From Anabaena sp. 4-3 (GTDB taxonomy: Bacteria > Cyanobacteriota > Cyanobacteriia > Cyanobacteriales > Nostocaceae): a DNA stretch of 64,000 bases. Every line of letters begins with the position of its first letter. Position 1 is the stretch's first letter. A program made the translations under genes and the position numbers. The stretch is taken from NCBI RefSeq assembly GCF_001597745.1, contig NZ_LUHJ01000042.1:62001-126000 (forward strand). Direction: 5' to 3'. Positions 25,334 to 32,901 of this stretch are shown here, in pieces. The notes beneath the pieces are model-generated. The model saw only the letters and a program-made list of their open reading frames with translations. It was not told where the DNA came from and did no database searches.

Positions 25334-26626
25334 ATGTATCTGACGCAAAAGAACCAAATCAGAGAACTGAATAAGTCTGAATTTGTTGCTCTCTTGCAGT
25401 TGTGCCGACTGAGTAAAAATCTCTATAACGTAGGTTTGTACACAGTGCGGCAATACTTCTTTCAGGAACATAAACACTTACGTTATGAATCTGCCTACCA
25501 TCTGTGCAAAATGAATGAGAATTACAAGTTTCTCAATACAGACATTGCACAGCAAACATTGAAAGTGGTAGACAGAACCTTTAAAAGCTTCTACGGATTG
25601 ATTAGTGCAGTCAAAAGCGGAAGTTATCAACAAAAAGTGAAGCTTCCTAATTACCTGCCTAAAGATGGTTATTTCTTGCTGATAATTCCCAGAATTGTTG
25701 TTAAGGATGGGAAATTTAGAGTTCCCATGTCCAATGCTTTTAGAAAGCAATTTGGAGAAATCTGGATTCCGTTCCCAAAAAGACTTAACATCAATCAAAT
25801 TAAGGAAGTCAGGATTCATCCAAAATACAATGCTAGATATTTTGAGGTTGAATTTATCAGCGAAATTGAACCAGAACCCGTAGAAGTTAAGACTGATAGT
25901 GCTATTAGCATTGATTTGGGAGTAGATAACCTCGCAGCTTGTGTTGATACCAATGGGGCATCCTTTCTTGTGGATGGTAAACCAATTAAAGCTATTAACC
26001 AGTGGTTCAACAAGCGTAATGCCCAATTGCAATCTGTTAAAGATAGGCAAGGAATTAAAAATATCACCAATCAACAGGTGAAACTTTTGGCAAAACGTAA
26101 TAACCAAGTTAGAGATTACCTGAACAAAACAGCACGATTTATTATCAATCACTGCATCCATAATCAGATTGCTAACTTGATTGTTGGGTATAACCCTGGC
26201 ATCAAGCAGGAAATCAATATTGGTGGACGCAATAACCAAAACTTTGTCCAGATACCTTTTCACAGCTTGCGTTTCAAATTGAAAGCAATGTGTGAAAGGT
26301 ATGGCTTGAAATACATTGAACAGGAAGAATCGTACACCAGCAAGGCTAGTGCCGTCGATGGTGATGAAATACCTGTTTACAATGCTGACAATCCCAAAGA
26401 ATACCAGTTTTCTGGTAAACGAATTAAACGGGGATTGTATAGGACAAAGAATGGACATTTAGTTAACAGCGACTTGAATGGTTCGCTTAACATTGGAATT
26501 AAAAGTAAGCACGAAGGTTTTACCAGAGTGTCTAGAGGGTCTTTGACTGCCCCAAGAAGGTTTAATCTTCTTAAATTAGAGAAGTGGAGAATGGTGGCTT
26601 TAGTCCCATTCGGAACAACTTCTTAG
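25334..26626 (+). CDS. tnpB: TnpB-family RNA-guided nuclease-like protein
   Basis: 430 residues, full length and uninterrupted. The OrfB N-terminal helix-turn region covers residues 1-100. RuvC-I is ISIDLGVDNLA with Asp194 and RuvC-III is NSDLNGSLNIG with Asp380. At RuvC-II the usual I-x-E is I-V-G-Y-N (Gly285), so the canonical Glu is missing; a Glu pair sits in EQEESYTSK (331-332). The CxxC...CxxC zinc finger between RuvC-II and III is replaced by a Cys-free segment ending in KRIKRGLYR. This is a known TnpB subgroup by my reading (IVGYN...KQ, EESYTSK). The frame also codes on the opposite strand, but that ORF is a shadow. Confidence 0.9.
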   Translation: MYLTQKNQIRELNKSEFVALLQLCRLSKNLYNVGLYTVRQYFFQEHKHLRYESAYHLCKMNENYKFLNTDIAQQTLKVVDRTFKSFYGLISAVKSGSYQQKVKLPNYLPKDGYFLLIIPRIVVKDGKFRVPMSNAFRKQFGEIWIPFPKRLNINQIKEVRIHPKYNARYFEVEFISEIEPEPVEVKTDSAISIDLGVDNLAACVDTNGASFLVDGKPIKAINQWFNKRNAQLQSVKDRQGIKNITNQQVKLLAKRNNQVRDYLNKTARFIINHCIHNQIANLIVGYNPGIKQEINIGGRNNQNFVQIPFHSLRFKLKAMCERYGLKYIEQEESYTSKASAVDGDEIPVYNADNPKEYQFSGKRIKRGLYRTKNGHLVNSDLNGSLNIGIKSKHEGFTRVSRGSLTAPRRFNLLKLEKWRMVALVPFGTTS

Positions 26627-26690
26627 AATCCCCTGGCTTGACATTAAAAACGAGCAAAGCGAGTTTTTAATAGCCAGGGGAGGGTCAAAT
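26480..26690 (+). ncRNA. Probable omega (reRNA) scaffold region at the tnpB right end
   Basis: By analogy to characterised TnpB elements, the 3' end of tnpB plus the right end is expressed as a guide RNA whose guide lies just beyond the element. Here the nested hairpin (26630-26638 with 26672-26680, inner stem ATTAAAAAC/GTTTTTAAT) fits such a scaffold end. The boundaries are inferred only. Confidence 0.4.
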
Positions 26691-26770
26691 AAGTCAATAG
26701 TCAATGGTCAAGAGTCAACAGTCAAGTTTGAAACTGGGGACTTTTAACTGTGGACATTTGACTAATGATA
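26689..26770. repeat. AGTCAATAGTCAATGGTC repeat tract beside ntcB
   Basis: Heptamer-like units (AGTCAAT, GGTCAAG, AGTCAAC) fill the space between the right end of the IS element and the ntcB stop codon. Confidence 0.65.
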
Positions 26771-26773
26771 ACT

Positions 26774-27715
26774 TTATGAGGCCGATCGCTGTTGGTGAAA
26801 TTGGGGAGGGATATTTTCTCGTACCAGTTGCCAAAAATGTTTAATTGGCGGAATTTGTAATCTGTCTTGAGTAGTTACCATCACTACCCGACGAGTTAAG
26901 TTAGAACCATCAGAGGTTGAACCACTACCCGCCAAAGGGCGAACTGCTAAAGTAGGATCAAGGCGTGCTTCGACTAATGCCGAATTCGGTAGTAACGCGA
27001 TTAATTCACCTTGGCGCACTACTCCCCGAAACGCATCTAGGGTATTGACTTCTAAGGCTGCTTGTAGGGTAGCTTCTAAGCGTTCAAATTTCTCTTGAAT
27101 CAGCCGTTGCATCCCATACCCATCTTTAAATACTACTTGGGGATAACGCACTAACTCCGACCAAGGCACAAATTCATGCTGGGCTAGGGGATGGTTAGCT
27201 GCAATCAAGACTTCGATTGGTTCATCATAAAGCACTTCTACCACCATCTCCCTACCAGTGGTGAGAAAGCGGTTATTCATGACTATTGCTAAATCTACTA
27301 AACCATCTTTCAGGACTTTCAAGGCGCGATCGCTTCCCAAAGATGTTACCCGCAACTGCACATCGGGATAGTCACGACAAAATTTTTGTAATATCGGTGG
27401 TAAGTAAGAACCACATAGGGAATGAATAGCCGCAACACATAATTCTGGCTGCTTTCCCGCCACTAAATCTGTTAACTCTTGGGTGGCAGTCTCCCATTCT
27501 TGACAAATTTTCCGGGCGCGAGGTAACAAGCGTTCACCCCCTAAAGTCAGCTTGGCGTGATTGCTTCTATGAAACAATTCCACACCCAAATCAGCCTCCA
27601 ATGATTGGATTTGGCGGCTAATCGTCGATTGGGTGACACCACATTTTTTTGCTGCTTTTTGGAAGCTGCCTGTTTCTGCGATCGCCAGAAACGCTTGCAA
27701 CTGTTCTAGTCGCAT
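26774..27715 (-). CDS. ntcB: NtcB, LysR-type activator of nitrate assimilation
   Basis: 313 residues. The N-terminal winged HTH (LQAFLAIAETGSFQKAAKKCG, then STISRQIQSLEADLGVELFHR, residues 4-52) and a LysR effector domain (about 90-300) are complete. In Synechococcus and Anabaena PCC 7120, NtcB activates the nirA operon in response to nitrite or nitrate, together with NtcA. The position between cnaT and nirB matches Anabaena. The family identity is visible; the specific name rests on context and resemblance. Confidence 0.92.
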   Translation of the reverse strand: MRLEQLQAFLAIAETGSFQKAAKKCGVTQSTISRQIQSLEADLGVELFHRSNHAKLTLGGERLLPRARKICQEWETATQELTDLVAGKQPELCVAAIHSLCGSYLPPILQKFCRDYPDVQLRVTSLGSDRALKVLKDGLVDLAIVMNNRFLTTGREMVVEVLYDEPIEVLIAANHPLAQHEFVPWSELVRYPQVVFKDGYGMQRLIQEKFERLEATLQAALEVNTLDAFRGVVRQGELIALLPNSALVEARLDPTLAVRPLAGSGSTSDGSNLTRRVVMVTTQDRLQIPPIKHFWQLVRENIPPQFHQQRSAS

Positions 27716-27722
27716 GGTATGT

Positions 27723-27736
27723 GTAGCCTGAATTAC
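27723..27736. promoter_or_regulatory. NtcA-type box (GTA-N8-TAC) just upstream of ntcB
   Basis: GTAGCCTGAATTAC matches the NtcA consensus and lies only 8 nt before the ntcB start codon. At that distance an activating position is impossible for a promoter upstream; it could repress or be a chance match, since the six fixed bases are expected every few kb. Confidence 0.35.
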
Positions 27737-28400
27737 ATTTATGGCTTTTATTTAAGTTAACGGATTTTTATCAAAAATTTAGTCAACTTTGATACAGCTT
27801 TTCTTGTCCATTTATATCTTATATCATGTCCGTTTGAATAGTTATCATATCTGATGGGGTAGGGAACTCTTAACAGGGAACAAGAAAAGAGAAAAGGGAA
27901 AAGATCAGCATCGAAAACTTATCATAAGTAATTAGCCGGACATGATATTACAGCACAAGTGAAGCCTAGTTAGCTACACCAAACTTTAGTGGATGTCTAG
28001 GTGAACTAGGCTGCATTCGCCATCAGAAAAAGTATATTAATTTTTTGTACAATTTATTACTATTTATCCAATTGGCTGCTTGTGTACTGATGATGCTCAA
28101 TCAATGCGCTGCAAAACTAAAACCTTTGTTAATAAGTAGAACAGCGTCAATAATTAAAGGTTTGTAGTCAGGACTTTAGTCCTAAAATCAGGACTTTAGT
28201 CCTTACCACGAAATCGATTTCTATAAGTTTACATCACTTAACATAGTTATATTTATAAATTCTATTTAAACCGAAATTCTCATGTTTAACTCATCTAGAA
28301 GTCCGGTTTAATTCAGTGATTAACAGAAGACACAGAACAAGGGTTGAGGAAGATGGGATTTTTCCACAATCAAATAGTAGCCCTTTAGTTTGGCATATTA
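27737..28400. other. Long upstream region of ntcB with dispersed repeats
   Basis: About 660 bp. Two partial copies of the GTCAGGACTTTAGTCCT repeat lie at about 28156-28203. ATATCATGTCCG (about 27820) has an inverted counterpart CCGGACATGATAT (about 27937). GAAAAGAGAAAAGGGAAAAG (about 27885) is simple-sequence. No gene is seen. The ntcB promoter should be in the first 200 bp. Confidence 0.5.
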
Positions 28401-28619
28401 TTAACTAAAGGTAGGAAATCCAGCACCGGGTTGATTTGGAGGCACTAAGTTGTCTATTCTGCCAATTTCTTCTAATTTTGGAGGTTCATAAACCTGTGCT
28501 TGGGGACTTTTTGCTGATTCAGCCTTACTTTTATCATCGTTTTGATCAACATTATCTGATCCCTCTGACCACAATAAAAGTAATATACTGTACAAGATAA
28601 TAATTAATTCATTGGACAT
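28401..28619 (-). CDS. Small peptide with YxPPxLxxIG motif; possible RiPP-like precursor
   Basis: 72 residues. The N-terminal 18 residues are hydrophobic (SNELIIILYSILLLLW), followed by an acidic/Lys/Ser-rich stretch and then YEPPKLEEIGRIDNLV and a Pro/Gly-rich tail PPNQPGAGFPTFS. The YxPPxLxxxGxxxxL pattern resembles the recognition sequence in lasso-peptide leader regions. No cyclase, protease or PqqD-like protein is nearby, and the tail lacks Asp/Glu for a lasso ring. The start is ATG; shorter starts cannot be excluded. It lies alone between ntcB and nirB. I cannot assign a function. Confidence 0.55.
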   Translation of the reverse strand: MSNELIIILYSILLLLWSEGSDNVDQNDDKSKAESAKSPQAQVYEPPKLEEIGRIDNLVPPNQPGAGFPTFS

Positions 28620-28766
28620 AATTATCTTTGATACACCATAAAAGTAAATTAGATTGTATCAAATTAAAACTAATAGTTCCGTTTTTTACGATAATGTTAC
28701 GTAAAAAAATGGTTCTTAAGCATTTGATTGCTAAAAGATAACTTTTAAATCTCAAAAAATTAGATT

Positions 28767-28889
28767 AGGACTTATGCAAGTGTCACATTACAAATGTCTT
28801 GTAGGTGCGACAGACTGTTTAAATACTGTTAATAAACATATTTTTGATGTCTGACACACCCTACTAAATATGCCAGTTGTGTAAGTTCT
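28767..28889. mobile_element. 123-bp MITE (copy B)
   Basis: Same length and layout as the copy at 12608. Terminal repeats are AGGACTTATGCAA and TTGTGTAAGTTCT (three mismatches), with inner arms TGTAGGTGCGACAGA and TCTGACACACCCTA. It is more diverged than copy A and sits downstream of nirB. Confidence 0.85.
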
Positions 28890-28940
28890 ATAATTGATCC
28901 CACTGATGCGGCAAAGAAGTATTGTTAACTGCTGGACAAA

Positions 28941-30152
28941 TTACTGATAAATAACATCAAGTTTTGTCAGTGCAGCGATCGCATGGAGTCGGACAAATTC
29001 ATCGGTATCATCCAGCATTTGGGTTAAAAGTGGAGTAGCTTGCAGACAACCCAGATGTCCTAAAGATAAAGCGATCGCACTTTTAACACTGTTAATTTTT
29101 GTCGCTGGATGTGGAGATGACAGGAGATTTAACAGAATGGCTGTAGCTGCGGTGGTTAATTCTGGCTTTTGGACTCGTCCCAGAACGGTGACAATTTCCT
29201 GCCATAATGTTTCTGAGGTCGTGTGATTTAATGCCTGTTGTAAACATTCCAAACCAGATAATGTTTCCACCCAAATCAAAGCGCGGATAATTTCCAGTTG
29301 TAGGGGAATTGGTGTATGGGGTGAAACCAGAACTGTAAACAATTGCTTCACAGCAGCATCGCCACCCATGCGCGCCAGGGCAACTGCGGCTGTACAGCAC
29401 ACCTCAATATTCAAGTCATACAGTTTGGCTTGTAGTCGCGTGACTAAATCAAGTTCTGCACATAAGTCTGGGCGATAACCTAAACCTTGGATGGCAACAC
29501 GCCTGACAGCAGGTGCTACATCATCTAAGCTTGTTAATAGTATAGGTGGTACACGTTGGTCATGAAAACTGCTGAGGGCTTCAATGGCTGCTGTACGTAC
29601 TGCTGCTTGGGAATCTTCTACTACAGTTAATAGGGGTGTGATAGTGTCTGAGGTGCGAATATAGGCGAGCGATCGCACTGCCAAAAGTCTTGTATGATCA
29701 CAGGAGAGCATTTGAGTCAGTACGGGAATAGCCACAGTACCCATTTGTCCTAAAGCTGTAGCGGCGATCGCTTGAAGTTCCTCATCCTGACTAGCTTGAA
29801 ATAATTCCACTAAAGCATGAATTGCATCTGGATGCTGTAATTCACCCAAAATTCTGGCGGCAAACCAGCGTAATTCATCCTCTGCATCTTCATCTTTTAA
29901 AATAGCAATCAATGACGGAATGGCTTTACTTCCTAATTGAGTCAGCACCTTGGCAACATCCCAACGCTGTTGAAAATCTCCCATCTCCAAAATTGCCAGT
30001 GCTAATTCTAAAATATTGTTTGAATTAGCTGTTGCGGAATCTTGAGAGTCATTCGCCAACATCAACTCCAGTAAATCTTGAATTAGCGATGACAAATCAG
30101 CCGCATCATCAGCTGCTTGTGCTTGCATCGAAATCTGCCCGATATTGTTCAC
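28941..30152 (-). CDS. nirB: NirB-type HEAT-repeat protein
   Basis: 403 residues made almost wholly of HEAT/PBS-lyase-type repeats (for example ELRWFAARILGELQHPDAIHALVELF and EELQAIAATALGQMG), about ten units from residue 70 to the end, with no catalytic motif. In Anabaena PCC 7120 the ORF between nirA and ntcB is called nirB; its mutant has low nitrite reductase activity, high nirA-operon mRNA and excretes nitrite. This gene holds the same position. It is not the NADH nitrite reductase NirB of enterobacteria. ATG 30152 is used; a downstream Met at residue 9 is possible. Confidence 0.82.
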   Translation of the reverse strand: MNNIGQISMQAQAADDAADLSSLIQDLLELMLANDSQDSATANSNNILELALAILEMGDFQQRWDVAKVLTQLGSKAIPSLIAILKDEDAEDELRWFAARILGELQHPDAIHALVELFQASQDEELQAIAATALGQMGTVAIPVLTQMLSCDHTRLLAVRSLAYIRTSDTITPLLTVVEDSQAAVRTAAIEALSSFHDQRVPPILLTSLDDVAPAVRRVAIQGLGYRPDLCAELDLVTRLQAKLYDLNIEVCCTAAVALARMGGDAAVKQLFTVLVSPHTPIPLQLEIIRALIWVETLSGLECLQQALNHTTSETLWQEIVTVLGRVQKPELTTAATAILLNLLSSPHPATKINSVKSAIALSLGHLGCLQATPLLTQMLDDTDEFVRLHAIAALTKLDVIYQ

Positions 30153-30256
30153 AATAGCTTACTTAAATGTTGAGTTTTGTTAATTCTGAAGACTCCAGCT
30201 AAGTAAATAAGCATTGAGAAACAGACGCAATCATCACTACTTATTGCTGACTGAGA

Positions 30257-30682
30257 CTAGATTGGCTTAACTACAACTGAACTGCCCTCAATCTTGGCGG
30301 CGTAAGTTTTGAGTGGCTTGGTAGCTGGGTCTTTTTGTACTGTACCATCAACTCCATATTCTGCACCATGACAAGGACAGACAAATTTTTGAGATGCTGC
30401 TTGCCATGCCACCGTACAACCTTGATGGGTACAGGTGGGATTTACAGCAATCAGATTTTTAGCTGTAGATGTACCTACGACTAACACAGCAGCAGCCGGT
30501 GAGTCATTAACAAGTAATTGCCCCGCTTTGTCTAATTCAGCCACAGTACCGACTGTTTGCCAATCATTTGTAGCTGAAGTTGTCGGTGTGGTGTTGTTAG
30601 AAGTACAAGCGGCAATAGCCACAGGTAAGCTACTCGCTATCCAACCCAAACCCACCCAATTTATAAAATCACGACGTTTCAT
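30257..30682 (-). CDS. Tat-exported Rieske [2Fe-2S] protein
   Basis: 141 residues. A twin-arginine signal (KRRDFINWVGLGWIASSLP) ends at AACTS, so it may be a lipoprotein or membrane-anchored. The Rieske cluster motifs are CTHQGC (about residue 84) and CPCHG (about 102), both complete. It is shorter than cytochrome b6f PetC and resembles the small cyanobacterial Rieske proteins that are not part of b6f. It lies between nirB and nirA, divergent from nirA. An electron-transfer role in nitrate assimilation is possible but unproven. Confidence 0.9.
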   Translation of the reverse strand: MKRRDFINWVGLGWIASSLPVAIAACTSNNTTPTTSATNDWQTVGTVAELDKAGQLLVNDSPAAAVLVVGTSTAKNLIAVNPTCTHQGCTVAWQAASQKFVCPCHGAEYGVDGTVQKDPATKPLKTYAAKIEGSSVVVKPI

Positions 30683-30683
30683 A

Positions 30684-30728
30684 GTTATTAGTTATTAGTC
30701 ATTAGTTATTAGTGATTAGTTATTAGCT
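30684..30728. repeat. TTAGTCA/TTAGTTA heptamer array
   Basis: About six heptamers directly upstream of the Rieske gene start codon, in the divergent region with nirA. Confidence 0.7.
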
Positions 30729-30828
30729 TTTCTCCCCCTGTTTCCTCTGCTTCTTTATACTGAGAATGGGGATGTTATGCAAAAAACGCATAAATAGAAT
30801 TTATTTTCAGCATTATTACTAAAATTTT

Positions 30829-30877
30829 GTAGCTAGTTATACGATTTTATCGTAAATCCCAACATAACCTTATAAGT
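30829..30877 (+). promoter_or_regulatory. Class II NtcA-activated promoter of the nirA operon
   Basis: An NtcA box GTAGCTAGTTATAC (30829-30842) is followed after exactly 22 nt by TAACCT (30865-30870), matching the canonical GTA-N8-TAC-N22-TAN3T arrangement of nitrogen-control promoters. Transcription should start near 30877, giving an untranslated leader of about 295 nt before nirA. NtcB sites are expected close by but cannot be set by eye. Confidence 0.75.
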
Positions 30878-31171
30878 ATGGAAATTGTTACATAAACATT
30901 CACACCAACAACTTGACAAAATCAGCCAATGTAAAAGATTACAAATTCGTTCAGTGAAAAACAGGCGGCACCCTGCGAGTTAATTACAAATCACAAACAG
31001 TTTAATTTTGAATTTGATAGCAACGACAATCACTAAGTTGCAAATCAATTTCTGTAAACCGCTTTTGCGGAAAACTATTCAGGTATAAATCAATATTTAT
31101 TTTTCAGATTAAACCTCGTAAAACTACGAGTCGATTGATATTGGGCAGAAACCTGAACAGGTTCTTAGTGG

Positions 31172-32803
31172 ATGAGCAATGATAACAAGAGTCAACTTAT
31201 GACGGATATAGCAACTACCAGCAAAACCAGTCTGAATAAGTTTGAGAAATTCAAAGCCGAAAAAGATGGGCTAGCTATCAAGGAGGAAATCGAAAAAATT
31301 GCCGCCTTGGGGTGGGAAGCAATGGACGCAACAGACAGAGATCATCGACTTAAGTGGGTGGGTGTATTTTTTCGTCCAGTGACTCCCGGTAAGTTCATGA
31401 TGCGGATGCGGATGCCGAATGGTATTATCAACAGCGAGCAGATGCGTGCGTTAGCCGAGGTAGTGCAACGTTACGGAGATGATGGCAACGCTGATATTAC
31501 CACCAGACAGAATATTCAATTGCGAGGCATCCGAATTGAAGACTTACCTGATATCTTCAATAAATTTCATGCTGTTGGTTTAACCAGCGTTCAATCAGGG
31601 ATGGACAACATCCGCAACATTACAGGTGATCCGGTGGCGGGTTTGGATGCAGATGAGTTGTATGACACCCGCGAATTGGTGCAACAAATTCAAGATATGT
31701 TCACCAACAAAGGGCAAGGCAACCGAGAATTTAGTAACCTGCCACGTAAATTTAATATAGCGATCGCAGGTGGACGAGACAATTCTGTTCATGCAGAAAT
31801 AAACGATTTAGCATTCGTGCCAGCGTTTAAAGAGGGGACTGGGGACTGGGGACTGGGGACTGGGCAAGATTTTTCTCAATCGCCAATCTTCGGTTTTAAC
31901 ATCCTAGTTGGAGGCTTCTTTTCTGCCAAACGTTGTGAGGCGGCAATTCCTCTCAATGCTTGGGTGACTCCAGAAGAAGTAGTACCTGTATGTAAAGCGA
32001 TTTTGGAAGTTTACCGAGACAATGGCTTAAGGGCTAATCGCCTCAAATCTCGGCTGATGTGGCTAATTGATGAATGGGGTATAGAGAAATTTCGTCTAGA
32101 GGTGGAGAAGCGTTTGGGTAAATCCTTGTTACCCGCCGCACCCAAAGACGAAATCGACTGGGAAAAACGCGATCACATCGGAGTTTATCAACAAAAGCAA
32201 TCGGGATTAAACTATGTAGGTTTGCACATCCCTGTGGGTAGGTTGTATGCCGAAGATATGTTTGAACTGGCGCGGTTAGCGGATGTTTATGGCAGTGGAG
32301 AAATCCGGTTAACTGTAGAACAGAACGTGATTATTCCCAATATTCCAGACTCGCGGTTGAGGACATTATTCATCGATCCTTTACTAGAGAGGTTTTCTAT
32401 TGATCCTGGTTTATTAGGGCGATCGCTCGTTTCCTGCACAGGCGCACAGTTTTGCAACTTCGCCCTCATCGAAACCAAAAACCGCGCCCTCAACATCATC
32501 AAAGCCTTAGAAACAGAATTAACATTCACTCACCCAGTCCGCATTCACTGGACAGGTTGCCCCAACTCTTGCGGACAACCCCAAGTTGCAGACATCGGCC
32601 TCATGGGAACTAAAGCCCGTAAAAATGGCAAAGCTGTAGAAGGCGTTGACATTTATATGGGTGGCAAAGTCGGTAAAGACGCAAAATTAGGTAACTGCGT
32701 TCAAAAAGCGATACCCTGCGAAGACTTACAGCCAGTATTACGAGACTTACTCATTCAACACTTCGGCGCAAAAGCCAAGCAAGAAGCTCTGATCACTAAC
32801 TAG
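31172..32803 (+). CDS. nirA: Ferredoxin-nitrite reductase NirA
   Basis: 543 residues. It reduces nitrite to ammonium with six electrons from ferredoxin. Siroheme/[4Fe-4S] ligands are complete: SCTGAQFCNFAL and HWTGCPNSCGQPQ. The two ferrite-reductase-like half domains are visible (FFRPVTPGKFMMRMRMPNG at 67-83). Residues 221-238 (GTGDWGLGTG and a following linker) are an insertion encoded by a tandem GGGGACT repeat, absent from typical NirA. The start could also be Met10. It is the first gene of the nirA-nrtABCD-narB operon, behind an NtcA promoter. Confidence 0.97.
   Translation: MSNDNKSQLMTDIATTSKTSLNKFEKFKAEKDGLAIKEEIEKIAALGWEAMDATDRDHRLKWVGVFFRPVTPGKFMMRMRMPNGIINSEQMRALAEVVQRYGDDGNADITTRQNIQLRGIRIEDLPDIFNKFHAVGLTSVQSGMDNIRNITGDPVAGLDADELYDTRELVQQIQDMFTNKGQGNREFSNLPRKFNIAIAGGRDNSVHAEINDLAFVPAFKEGTGDWGLGTGQDFSQSPIFGFNILVGGFFSAKRCEAAIPLNAWVTPEEVVPVCKAILEVYRDNGLRANRLKSRLMWLIDEWGIEKFRLEVEKRLGKSLLPAAPKDEIDWEKRDHIGVYQQKQSGLNYVGLHIPVGRLYAEDMFELARLADVYGSGEIRLTVEQNVIIPNIPDSRLRTLFIDPLLERFSIDPGLLGRSLVSCTGAQFCNFALIETKNRALNIIKALETELTFTHPVRIHWTGCPNSCGQPQVADIGLMGTKARKNGKAVEGVDIYMGGKVGKDAKLGNCVQKAIPCEDLQPVLRDLLIQHFGAKAKQEALITN
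31834..31863 (+). repeat. GGGGACT heptamer array inside nirA
   Basis: Four copies of GGGGACT (GGGGACTGGGGACTGGG...) lie inside the coding sequence of nirA, in frame. The same GGGGACTGGGGA type of unit is common in intergenic DNA of this group of organisms. Confidence 0.85.
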
Positions 32804-32901
32804 AAAGGGGAGCAGGGGAGCAGAGGCAGCAGCACAAGAAAAACTTTTACCCAGTCCCCAATCCCCAATCCCTACTTAATAAACAACTAACACAGAACAA
32901 A
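32804..32901. repeat. Repeat-filled spacer between nirA and nrtA
   Basis: 98 bp with GGGGAGCAGGGGAGCAG and CCCAGTCCCCAATCCCCAATCCC tracts (about 32807-32872). The stretch adds length to an otherwise compact operon; no terminator is seen. Confidence 0.6.

Larger units (their letters stand above)
25195..26688 (+). mobile_element. IS200/IS605-type element carrying only tnpB (IS1341-like)
   Basis: One tnpB gene is flanked by subterminal hairpins: left end stems CCACTGGCT/AGCCAGTGG (25218-25238) and GTGGGA/TCCCAC (25254-25269), and a right end CCCCTGGCT...AGCCAGGGG (26630-26680) closing with GGGTCAA (to about 26688). There is no tnpA, no terminal inverted repeat and no target duplication, as expected for this class. 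The left boundary is approximate; the first bases of the cnaT start codon (25190) lie just outside. It separates ntcB from cnaT. Confidence 0.85.

Noticed and set aside
25193-25477. 95-codon N-terminal extension of cnaT
   Set aside because: These codons lie within the IS element's left end and the antisense of tnpB; the family-like protein starts at 25192.
25478-26458. 326-codon ORF on the minus strand through tnpB
   Set aside because: It is antisense to the well-supported tnpB gene, has no recognisable domain, and shows composition expected from a shadow frame.
28401-28619. A true lasso-peptide cluster
   Set aside because: No cyclase (asparagine-synthetase-like) or leader peptidase gene is nearby and the tail has no acidic ring residue.
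30931-30942. GTAAAAGATTAC as an NtcA site upstream of nirA
   Set aside because: The spacing is 6, not 8, and no -10 follows at the right distance; the box at 30829 fits fully.
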